From contig JAFGOZ010000191.1 of NCBI GenBank assembly GCA_016926235.1, positions 16,741 to 80,740 on the forward strand: a stretch of DNA of 64,000 bases, read 5' to 3'. The DNA comes from Bacteroidales bacterium (GTDB lineage Bacteria > Bacteroidota > Bacteroidia > Bacteroidales > UBA10428). The notes under the pieces are model-generated. The model was not told the DNA's origin, ran no database searches, and worked only from the letters and a program-made list of their open reading frames with translations. The translations under genes were made by a program, and so were the position numbers. Below are positions 46,729-55,069 of this stretch, piece by piece (the stretch's first letter is position 1; each line of letters opens with the position of its first letter).

Positions 46729-48372
46729 ATGAATAAAATTATATTACTGATTAGTTGTTGCATATTTACCTTGCAGGGTATTACACAAACAGCCCCACAT
46801 AAATACTGGATTGAATTTACTGATAAAAAAAACAATCTTTACAGCCTTGATAAACCTGAAAAATTTCTGTCTGAAAGGGCATTGAAAAGAAGGATAACAC
46901 AATCAATCCCTATTGACTATTATGACCTTCCCATAACACCCATGTATTTAGATAGTTTAAGAAATATGGGGCTTACTATACTTACCTCGTCCAAATGGAT
47001 GAATGGAGCTACTATTTACACTACGGATACTTCATTGCTTAACCAATTGAGCCAGGTTTCTTTTATAAAAAGTATTAAAAAAACTTTCTTTGATTCTACT
47101 GCACTAAAGAGCACTCCCCGATATCAGACCGACACTACCTCTATAATCACTAAGCCTGAAAACCTTCTCGAAAACTATGGGTATGGATATCCGCAAATAG
47201 CTATTCATAACGGGCATTTACTTCATTCCATGGGTTTTAAAGGGAAGGGAGTAGTTATTGCTGTAATAGATGCTGGGTTTTATAATGCAAATCGTCTTAC
47301 AGCCTTCGATAGCATATGGCAAACCGGCAGGTTGCTTGGCACAAAGGATTTTGTTTATGGAGGTGCTATAAGATTTAATACCTCAACACATGGGACAGGA
47401 GTATTGTCCGCTATTGCCGCTTATGTGCCGGGCACTTTTATTGGCACAGCCCCTGAAGCCTCATTCTGGTTGATACGCAGTGAAGATTCCAAAACCGAAT
47501 ATATCATAGAAGAAGATAACTGGGTTGCTGCTGCAGAATTTGCAGATAGTGTTGGAGTTGATATTATTAATACTTCTTTAGGTTATAGCACATTTGACGA
47601 TGCCTCACAAAACCATACATATCAAGAAATGGACGGGAAATCAACGCGTATTTCGAGAGGAGCTGCTATTGCCGCCAAAAAAGGTATGTTGATAATTTGC
47701 AGTGCAGGTAACCAAGGTAATAAAACCTGGCGATACATTACTGCACCCGCTGATGCCGACAGCATATTAACAATTGGTGCGGTTGATACTAGTGGCACTT
47801 ACGCAAATTTCAGTTCTGTAGGCCCCACGGCTGACGGAAGAATTAAACCGGATATTGCTGCTGTAGGTTACCAAACCTATGTTATTACAATCGATGGGCA
47901 ATGTTTGCCGGGAAACGGGACCAGTTTCGCTGCACCAATCATTACAGGATTAGCTGCTTGTCTTTGGCAGGCAAATCCTGAGGCATCAAACATAGATATT
48001 ATCGCAGCAATTCAAAGAGCTTCAAATAATTACTATCATCCTGATTTCTATGTAGGTTATGGAATTCCAGATTTTTACGCAGCTGATACAATATTAAAAA
48101 AGACACTTAGTGAAATAAAAAAATCTTCTTCTGTAGTAAAACCAAATCCATTTGATGATTACTTTACAATACATGTGCCTGACAATAAGGGAGCTGAATT
48201 TAAAGTAGATATTTTGGATCTCTCAGGCAGAAAATTCTTTACAAAAAAAACAAAGCCTGACCTGTTCAATAATATACATATTTTTGGCCTGGATTATTTA
48301 GAAGATGGAATTTACATTGTCAACGTTGATGCACCTTCATACCATGAACAGATAAAAATCATAAAGCAATAA
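46729..48372 (+). CDS. Secreted subtilisin-like serine protease (S8) with T9SS tail
   Basis: A 547-aa protease predicted to be secreted. Signal peptide MNKIILLISCCIFTLQGITQ, then a propeptide-like region (about 21-150). The S8 catalytic triad is visible: Asp in VVIAVIDAGFYNANRL, His in FNTSTHGTGVLSAIA, Ser in PGNGTSFAAPIITGLA; the oxyanion Asn is in CSAGNQGNKTWRYI. The last about 75 residues are a T9SS sorting domain (VVKPNPFDDYFTIHV, DGIYIVNVDAPS, ending IKIIKQ). An open frame extends back to 46663 inside the upstream gene, but the ATG at 46729 begins the signal peptide. It is 3 bases from xseA. Confidence 0.93.
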   Translation: MNKIILLISCCIFTLQGITQTAPHKYWIEFTDKKNNLYSLDKPEKFLSERALKRRITQSIPIDYYDLPITPMYLDSLRNMGLTILTSSKWMNGATIYTTDTSLLNQLSQVSFIKSIKKTFFDSTALKSTPRYQTDTTSIITKPENLLENYGYGYPQIAIHNGHLLHSMGFKGKGVVIAVIDAGFYNANRLTAFDSIWQTGRLLGTKDFVYGGAIRFNTSTHGTGVLSAIAAYVPGTFIGTAPEASFWLIRSEDSKTEYIIEEDNWVAAAEFADSVGVDIINTSLGYSTFDDASQNHTYQEMDGKSTRISRGAAIAAKKGMLIICSAGNQGNKTWRYITAPADADSILTIGAVDTSGTYANFSSVGPTADGRIKPDIAAVGYQTYVITIDGQCLPGNGTSFAAPIITGLAACLWQANPEASNIDIIAAIQRASNNYYHPDFYVGYGIPDFYAADTILKKTLSEIKKSSSVVKPNPFDDYFTIHVPDNKGAEFKVDILDLSGRKFFTKKTKPDLFNNIHIFGLDYLEDGIYIVNVDAPSYHEQIKIIKQ

Positions 48373-48375
48373 GCC

Positions 48376-49764
48376 ATGGCTCCCTCAGCCATATCACTTT
48401 TGGAACTCAATGCAACGATCAGGGAAGGCATATTGAACCTGTTCCCTGATTCTTATTGGATTATTGCAGAAATAAATGATTATAAAATAAACAGAAGCGG
48501 ACACTGTTATCTTGAACTTATTGAGAAACAAAAGGATTCTGATGCAATAGTCGCTAAAACCCGGGCAACCATCTGGGCAAACACATTCCGCATGATCCGC
48601 CCCTATTTTGAAACTTCAACAGGCAGGAGCCTTTCCGAAGGATTAAAGATCATGGTAAATGTAACTGTTGAATTTCATGAAGTTTATGGCTTGAGCCTTA
48701 ATATCCTTGATATTGAACCTCAATATACCATCGGCGATTTGGCCAGACAACGCGCTGAAACTATTGCCAAACTTGAAAAAGAAGGGGTAATCAATATGAA
48801 CAAGGGACTGGAACTTACTCTTGTGCCGCAAAAAATAGCTATCATCTCCTCTCCGAATGCTGCAGGATATAAAGATTTCATAAACCAGCTTAACCGTAAT
48901 GCATATGAATATAAGTTTTATACACGTCTTTTTCCAGCCATTATGCAGGGTGATGCTGCTGAATCTTCTATTATCGAAGCCCTCGAAACCATTTATCAAT
49001 ACGAACATCTTTTTGAAGCTGTTGCAATAATACGGGGTGGTGGAAGTAAAAGTGATCTTCAGTGTTTTGATAATTACTGGCTGGCATTCAACGTAGCCCA
49101 ATTCCCTCTGCCTATTATCACTGGCATAGGGCATGAACAGGACGAATCTATTATAGATATTGTAGCCCATACAAAACTAAAAACACCAACTGCAGTAGCT
49201 GAATTCTTTATAGACCGGGCAGCTGAATTTGAAAGCAGATTGACTGAAAACCGGAATCAACTCTTACAACTGGCAAATAATGCGCTAACCACACAACACT
49301 ATATCTTAAAAAATATCACAGTTTATTTACCAAATATATTAGAGTCAACTCTTTTACGAAAATATCATCAACTAAACTCCCTTTCCTATAAATTCAATAC
49401 ACTCGCTAAAAAATATTTGTCTACAACAAAATATAAGACAAACCAGTATCTTTCGAGATTAATATTATTAACAAAAAAATACTACCTAACACAAACAAAC
49501 AAGGTGTTTCATTATGGTGTAGAAACAAAAAAAACACTTAAAAATTACTTTACCCATAAAAACCATCAAATTGAAATTCTAACTCAAACAAACACATATT
49601 TGGATCCTGCAAATATCTTAAACCGGGGATATTCTCTCACTCTGTTAAATAATAAAATAGTGAAAGAAGCACTCGATTTAAAGAAAGGAGATATAATTAA
49701 AACATTGTTAAAAAAAGGAGACATAGAAAGCTCTGTAACAAACACAAATAAGTCCCGGGAGTAA
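48376..49764 (+). CDS. xseA: Exodeoxyribonuclease VII large subunit
   Basis: A 462-aa subunit of exonuclease VII, which degrades single-stranded DNA from either end. The N-terminal OB-fold (about 1-115) includes YWIIAEINDYKINRSGHCYL. The catalytic region contains LTLVPQKIAIISSPNAAGYKD-type sequence, then YTRLFPAIMQGDAAESSI, AVAIIRGGGSKSDLQCFDNY and PIITGIGHEQDESIID, with KTPTAVAEFF. The C-terminal part is a long coiled coil ending in RGYSLTLLNNKIV. It begins 3 bases after the protease. The partner xseB lies further on, after an intervening kinase gene. Confidence 0.95.
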   Translation: MAPSAISLLELNATIREGILNLFPDSYWIIAEINDYKINRSGHCYLELIEKQKDSDAIVAKTRATIWANTFRMIRPYFETSTGRSLSEGLKIMVNVTVEFHEVYGLSLNILDIEPQYTIGDLARQRAETIAKLEKEGVINMNKGLELTLVPQKIAIISSPNAAGYKDFINQLNRNAYEYKFYTRLFPAIMQGDAAESSIIEALETIYQYEHLFEAVAIIRGGGSKSDLQCFDNYWLAFNVAQFPLPIITGIGHEQDESIIDIVAHTKLKTPTAVAEFFIDRAAEFESRLTENRNQLLQLANNALTTQHYILKNITVYLPNILESTLLRKYHQLNSLSYKFNTLAKKYLSTTKYKTNQYLSRLILLTKKYYLTQTNKVFHYGVETKKTLKNYFTHKNHQIEILTQTNTYLDPANILNRGYSLTLLNNKIVKEALDLKKGDIIKTLLKKGDIESSVTNTNKSRE

Positions 49765-49879
49765 ATTCCGATAATAACTACCCATTTGAATAGATCTGAC
49801 TTTAAATACTTTGTTAGTAAATTCTGATTTTTGCTTGCATTATTTTCATAAATTGCTCACTAAAATGACTATATAATTT

Positions 49880-52426
49880 ATGAGGAAACTTTCAGTAATT
49901 ATTATACTTACACTTGTTATATTACCCAATACTCATGGCCAATCTTCAAATGAATTAATTGACAGTTTATTACAAATAGTAAATAAAGCTGATAAAAATG
50001 AGAAATCTGAATTATATAATGAATTAAGCAAATTATCACTAAATAGTTCACCGTTAAAAGCTATTCAATTTGCAGAAGAAGCACTCGTCTGGGCTGAAAA
50101 GCAAGAAAACAATTATGAAAGGGCTACATCCCTCTTCAATTTGGGAAGTGCATGCTTTGCTTTAGCCAGGTACAATGAATCCAAAGATTATTTTCATCAG
50201 GCTCTGGTCGTTTTCAGTGAACTAAAAGAAACAGACTGGATTGCCCGAACATTTAATAATTTAGGTCTGGTATACAGGGAATTAATGGACTTTGATAAAG
50301 CTGAACATTATATAAATGATGCACAAGCAATATTCCAAGACACTAAAAATCAGGAAGGGGAAGCCCAGGCATTTAATAACCTGGGCAGTCTTTACCTTAG
50401 GGAAAAGAAGTACGATATGGCACTTACACAATACCTTAAATCGCTGGAGATAAGACAAAATTCTGATGACAAAACCAAACTTGCATCATTATACAATAAC
50501 ATTGCCCTTGTATATAAAGAGCTGGATGAACACAGCCAGGCGCTTGATTACCACGAACGTTCTCTTAGCCTGCTTACCGAACTTCAGGATCAAAGAGAAC
50601 TGGCCGCAACCTACAATTACATTGGTAATATTTATCTGAAAACCGGTGTTTATAATAAAGCCCTTGAAGCCTATCTAAATGCATTAAGTATCAGAAAGGA
50701 ATTAGATATAAAATCTGATATTGCCGGTACCTTAAGCAATATTGGCCTGGTTTACCTCGACATGAATAACCTGAAAATGGCTGAAGACTTTTTTCATCAG
50801 GCGTTAGAACTCTATGATTCTGAAAGCAATACACGGATGATGTCTGTTACTTTTAACCGCCTTGGAAATGTTTACCTGAATGCAGGAGAAACAAAAAAAT
50901 CTTTGGATGCTTTTGAAAACGCACTTCAGATAAGCATTGAACTAAAGGATGACATAGCAAGATCAAACGCACTAAAAAATATTGGCAAGATATATTCACA
51001 AACAGCAAATGTTAAAAAAGCCCTTGAATATTTCAAAGAAGCTATTGAAGTAAATAATAACATTGGTAATATAAATGGCAATACATTTATTTTCAACGAC
51101 ATAGGAAATCTTTACTTTGAAGAAAAAAAATATAACGATGCATTATCTAATTACACACAGGCAATTACAGCCGGTGAAAAGGTTGATAATTCATTTATCG
51201 TGGCCTTATGTAACAGAAAAATAGGTGAAATAAACCTGCTTATGGATAATCCATCTCAAGCAAAACCCTATATTGAAAAATCTTTAGTAATAGCCAAACA
51301 ATTAAAACATTACACATTAATTCAGAATGCGTACTACACATTGTATGAATATAATAAGCAAATGAATAATACAGACCAGGCGCTTGATAACTATATACAA
51401 TATTCAAACTACAAGGACAGTATTAATCAGGAGCTTAATAATAAAAGGATAACAGAACTCCAGATACGTACAGAAATGGAGGAGCGAGATGATCTGATAA
51501 GCACACAGGAAGAAGCCATAAAATCAATAACTCTGGCTAATCAAAAGCAGCGTACCATCATTATCTCACTTATTGTTATTTCTTTCCTCGTCAGCATGCT
51601 CGTTCTGCTTATTTGGAACCGGTTTAGTTTGAAGAAAAAAACCAATGAGATGCTTCAAAAGCAAATGAAGATTATAGAAGAAACTAATGAAAAACTATTA
51701 AAATCCGAAACAGACTTAAGATTGCTTAATTCTACAAAAGATAAATTCTTCTCTATTATAGCCCATGACTTAAAAAATCCAATTGGAGCCATTCTTGGAA
51801 TTACCGAGCTACTTACCAAAGATTTTGACAGTCACCCAGTGGAAGCCATCAGAGAATATAACAATCTTATCCATGATTCATCCAAACAATTATTCGAACT
51901 TCTTCAAAACCTTTTGCAATGGGCTCGTTCACAAACCGGAAGGATTGAGTATAAACCTGAAGTTATGTCATTAAATGAACTTTTAAAAGAAAACATTAAC
52001 TTACTTAAACTGTCTGCTCAAAACAAAAACATCAAAATTAACTACAGCCTTGAGCAGGAAAAAGTATATGCAGATAAAGAAATGCTCAATACTGTAATAC
52101 GTAACCTTATCTCAAACGCAATAAAATTTACCCATTCTGGTGGTAATGTGGAAGTCTCTTCAATGACCATTGACAGCCATGTAGAAGTATCTGTGAAAGA
52201 CTCTGGAGTCGGTATGACCAAAGATGAGATCAGGATGTTATTCCGTCTGGATGTTCACCACACCACAATGGGAACTTTTAACGAAACCGGGACAGGATTG
52301 GGTTTAATCCTTTGTAAGGAATTTATTGAAAGAAACAAAGGAAAAATATGGGTTGAAAGTGAGCCGGGAAAAGGCAGTTGCTTTATTTTTACATTACCTA
52401 AATCAACAAATTCGAAAAAAGAATAA
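49880..52426 (+). CDS. TPR-repeat sensor histidine kinase
   Basis: An 848-aa membrane kinase. A signal/anchor at 1-20 (LSVIIILTLVILPNTHG) precedes about nine TPR repeats (about 35-490; e.g. NNLGLVYRELMDFDKAEHY, NYIGNIYLKTGVYNKALEAY), then a TM helix at about 555-577 (TIIISLIVISFLVSMLVLLI), a coiled linker, and a HisKA/HATPase core. The H-box is FFSIIAHDLKNPIGAI; N-box NLISNAIKFTHSGG; G1 VKDSGVGMT; G2 GTGLGLILCKEF. No response regulator is near. A 7-of-8 -7-like box, GATTTTTG, lies at 49826-49833, so it may have its own promoter. It lies between xseA and xseB and shares layout with the SpoIIE protein at 12243. Confidence 0.92.
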   Translation: MRKLSVIIILTLVILPNTHGQSSNELIDSLLQIVNKADKNEKSELYNELSKLSLNSSPLKAIQFAEEALVWAEKQENNYERATSLFNLGSACFALARYNESKDYFHQALVVFSELKETDWIARTFNNLGLVYRELMDFDKAEHYINDAQAIFQDTKNQEGEAQAFNNLGSLYLREKKYDMALTQYLKSLEIRQNSDDKTKLASLYNNIALVYKELDEHSQALDYHERSLSLLTELQDQRELAATYNYIGNIYLKTGVYNKALEAYLNALSIRKELDIKSDIAGTLSNIGLVYLDMNNLKMAEDFFHQALELYDSESNTRMMSVTFNRLGNVYLNAGETKKSLDAFENALQISIELKDDIARSNALKNIGKIYSQTANVKKALEYFKEAIEVNNNIGNINGNTFIFNDIGNLYFEEKKYNDALSNYTQAITAGEKVDNSFIVALCNRKIGEINLLMDNPSQAKPYIEKSLVIAKQLKHYTLIQNAYYTLYEYNKQMNNTDQALDNYIQYSNYKDSINQELNNKRITELQIRTEMEERDDLISTQEEAIKSITLANQKQRTIIISLIVISFLVSMLVLLIWNRFSLKKKTNEMLQKQMKIIEETNEKLLKSETDLRLLNSTKDKFFSIIAHDLKNPIGAILGITELLTKDFDSHPVEAIREYNNLIHDSSKQLFELLQNLLQWARSQTGRIEYKPEVMSLNELLKENINLLKLSAQNKNIKINYSLEQEKVYADKEMLNTVIRNLISNAIKFTHSGGNVEVSSMTIDSHVEVSVKDSGVGMTKDEIRMLFRLDVHHTTMGTFNETGTGLGLILCKEFIERNKGKIWVESEPGKGSCFIFTLPKSTNSKKE

Positions 52427-52428
52427 TT

Positions 52429-52638
52429 ATGGTCAAAAAGCAAATTAGCTATAGTGAAGCAATAACTGAAATTGAGACAATCTTGCAGGAGATTGAAGAC
52501 CAGGACCCCGATGTGGATGAATTATCTGATAAAGTAAAAAGGGTTGCTGAACTCCTGAATATATGCAAGGATAAGCTACGTAATACTGAAGAAGAGGTAG
52601 AAAAGATTTTAAGGGATATGGATGATAGCACAAAATAG
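52429..52638 (+). CDS. xseB: Exodeoxyribonuclease VII small subunit
   Basis: A 69-aa helical protein, the normal size for XseB. Recognised from ISYSEAITEIETILQEIEDQ, DVDELSDKVKRVAELLNICK and LRNTEEEVEKIL. It binds the XseA coiled coil in multiple copies to make the active nuclease. The start is 2 bases past the kinase stop, so translation is probably coupled to the kinase rather than to xseA. Confidence 0.9.
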   Translation: MVKKQISYSEAITEIETILQEIEDQDPDVDELSDKVKRVAELLNICKDKLRNTEEEVEKILRDMDDSTK

Positions 52639-52734
52639 AATAACCAGAACTTAAAGTTCCCTTAATTCATAAAGTAGCAAAAAACACCAAAAAAATTACT
52701 ATGTTTACGAATTAATCCTGTTGACAGAAGCCGG

Positions 52735-54219
52735 ATGACTGAAGAAAGCAAAAAACCCACTATAATTCATGCATTATTGCCCATTATATTCCTGATTGGC
52801 TTATTAGTGATGAATCTGATACTTTTTGAGGATACATTATCCGGAGCCAACCAGATGGCCCTTCTTCTTTCAGCTACATTTGCTGCGCTCATAGCATTTC
52901 GTTTTAAGGTTAATTGGACACATATAAGTCGTAGCATTATAAAAAGCATAAGCACAGCCATGCCTTCCATACTAATACTATTGATGATCGGGGCTCTTGC
53001 CGGAACCTGGATTATAAGCGGTGTAGTACCAGCTATGATTTATTATGGACTTAAAATACTACATCCCAAAATATTTTTATTCGCGGCTGTAGTAATATGC
53101 TGTATAGTTTCCCTGGCCACAGGCAGCTCTTGGTCCACAATAGCTACTATTGGTGTTGCTTTACTAGGTATAGGTAAAGCAATCGGAATACCCCCCGGAT
53201 TAGTTGGCGGCGCCATTATTTCTGGAGCTTATTTTGGAGATAAAATGTCTCCGCTTTCAGATACAACAAATTTGGCTCCTGCTATGGCCGGTACAGACCT
53301 GTTTACACATATCAGGTATATGACCATTACTACTGCACCTTCAATTTTAATTACTTTGATTATATTTCTTATTATTGGCCTTTCCAACAATAATTCTCAT
53401 GATGCCAATAATATTAAAATTGTTCAGGAATCCATTGAAAAAGGATTTCACATTAATCCTTTGCTGTTTTTAGTACCCGTAATACTTATTATCATTATTA
53501 TAAAAAAGGTACCACCCCTGCCAGCTATCCTAAGTGGTGCTGTACTGGGAGGCATATTTGCCATTATTTTTCAACCTCAAATTATTAAAGAATTTTCTCA
53601 AATAGACACCAACTATTTTAAAGCTTCGTATATCACTGTTATGAAAGCAATGTACGGTGATGTTCAAATACATACTGAAAGTACAGCATTAAATGAACTG
53701 TTTTCAACTTCAGGAATGAGAGGTATGCTGGATACTGTCTGGTTGATACTTTCAGCCATGATTTTCGGAGGTGCTATGGAAGCAGGCGGTTTACTCGTTA
53801 GAATTACCAAAAGTATTATAAAAAGAGCCAAATCCACATCTTCAATCATTGCATCAACCATTGGATCATGCATTTTTTTTAATGCAACAGCTTCCGATCA
53901 ATATATATCTATAGTAGTTCCGGGAAGAATGTTTTCTGATGTTTATCGGAAAAAAGGATTAAAACCTGAAGTATTGAGCCGTTCTCTTGAGGATGCGGGC
54001 ACATTAACCTCTGTACTTATACCCTGGAACACTTGTGGAGCCACTCAGGCAAGGATTTTAGGAATTCCTACATTTACATATGCACCTTTTTGCTTTTTTA
54101 ATATTATTAATCCAATTATTGCTATTATTATTGCATCTATAAATTTTAAAATACGAAAATATACTTCAGAAGAACTTAAAGAATTAGAAAAAACAGAGAA
54201 AGATAAAACTATAAACTAA
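52735..54219 (+). CDS. nhaC: NhaC-family Na+/H+ antiporter
   Basis: A 494-aa inner-membrane antiporter. About 11-12 hydrophobic helices are visible. The family core is recognised from MPSILILLMIGALAGTWI, LATGSSWSTIATIGVALLGI and ISGAYFGDKMSPLSDTTNLA (the conserved acidic/Ser-Asp-Thr helix), and from NATASDQYISIVVPGRM and LEDAGTLTSVLIPWNTCGA near the C-terminus. It exports Na+ in exchange for protons and suits a saline or alkaline habitat; NhaC relatives can also exchange organic acids, so the substrate is not certain. Follows xseB by 96 bases and precedes the phosphoesterase by 20. Confidence 0.93.
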   Translation: MTEESKKPTIIHALLPIIFLIGLLVMNLILFEDTLSGANQMALLLSATFAALIAFRFKVNWTHISRSIIKSISTAMPSILILLMIGALAGTWIISGVVPAMIYYGLKILHPKIFLFAAVVICCIVSLATGSSWSTIATIGVALLGIGKAIGIPPGLVGGAIISGAYFGDKMSPLSDTTNLAPAMAGTDLFTHIRYMTITTAPSILITLIIFLIIGLSNNNSHDANNIKIVQESIEKGFHINPLLFLVPVILIIIIIKKVPPLPAILSGAVLGGIFAIIFQPQIIKEFSQIDTNYFKASYITVMKAMYGDVQIHTESTALNELFSTSGMRGMLDTVWLILSAMIFGGAMEAGGLLVRITKSIIKRAKSTSSIIASTIGSCIFFNATASDQYISIVVPGRMFSDVYRKKGLKPEVLSRSLEDAGTLTSVLIPWNTCGATQARILGIPTFTYAPFCFFNIINPIIAIIIASINFKIRKYTSEELKELEKTEKDKTIN

Positions 54220-54239
54220 GATTTTGAGAGTGCTGATTT

Positions 54240-54983
54240 ATGGAGAAAGCGATTGCAATTTTGTCAGATATTCATGGTAACTCCTGGGCTTTGCAGGCTG
54301 TAATTAATGACATTGAAAAACGGGGCATAAAGAAAATAATTGATTTGGGCGATAGTATATACGGTCCACTTGACCCGGTGGGTACTTACCAACTATTAAT
54401 AAAACAAAATATCAAAAGTATATTAGGAAACCAGGACCGCTTAATAATTGAAAACTGGGACAAACCAAAAACTAATGCTACACTTGCTTATGTTATATCT
54501 CAAATTAATGAAGAAATAAAAGAATGGTTAAGCGGGATGCCTTCTACAAGAAGCGTTGGTCAAAAATTTTTCGCATGTCACGGCACACCATATAATGATG
54601 AAGAATACCTTTTAACAAAAGTTGACAATAAAGGTATTAAAACTCGTCATGGTCATGATATTCACTCAGACACCCTTAGCATATCCCAAAATATTATTTT
54701 GTGTGGCCATGACCATACACCGAAAACAATCAGCATTAAAGAAGGTAAAATAATAGTAAATCCGGGAAGTGTAGGGCTGCAAGCCTATGATGAGGATCTT
54801 CCTGCTAAGCATAGTATTCAAACATTTAATCCTTTTGCAAAATATTGTATCATTGAATACGATGACAAATCAAGCATTATAGAACATATATCCGTAGCCT
54901 ACGATTTTGAGCTGGCAGCCCAGAAAGCTGAAAAAAATGGCCGGCACGATTGGGCTAAATGGATAAGAACAGGAATGGTTTAA
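54240..54983 (+). CDS. YfcE-type metallophosphoesterase
   Basis: A 247-aa calcineurin-like phosphoesterase. Metal ligands are complete: ILSDIHGNSWALQAV (D-x-H), IIDLGDSIYGPLDP (GD), SILGNQDR (GN-D), CHGTPYND (H), CGHDHTP (GH-x-H), followed by IVNPGSVGLQ. The MJ0936/YfcE family hydrolyses phosphodiesters or phosphomonoesters in vitro; the natural substrate is unknown. Downstream, the 86-base gap to the convergent E1 gene contains AGCTATT-type words but no clear terminator. Confidence 0.9.
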   Translation: MEKAIAILSDIHGNSWALQAVINDIEKRGIKKIIDLGDSIYGPLDPVGTYQLLIKQNIKSILGNQDRLIIENWDKPKTNATLAYVISQINEEIKEWLSGMPSTRSVGQKFFACHGTPYNDEEYLLTKVDNKGIKTRHGHDIHSDTLSISQNIILCGHDHTPKTISIKEGKIIVNPGSVGLQAYDEDLPAKHSIQTFNPFAKYCIIEYDDKSSIIEHISVAYDFELAAQKAEKNGRHDWAKWIRTGMV

Positions 54984-55069
54984 ACAGCTATTGGCTATTT
55001 ATTATTGACTTTAAGCTTCTATATAACAAGGCTGAGAAATAATGCTAAAAGCGAACACCCAAAAGCTCA

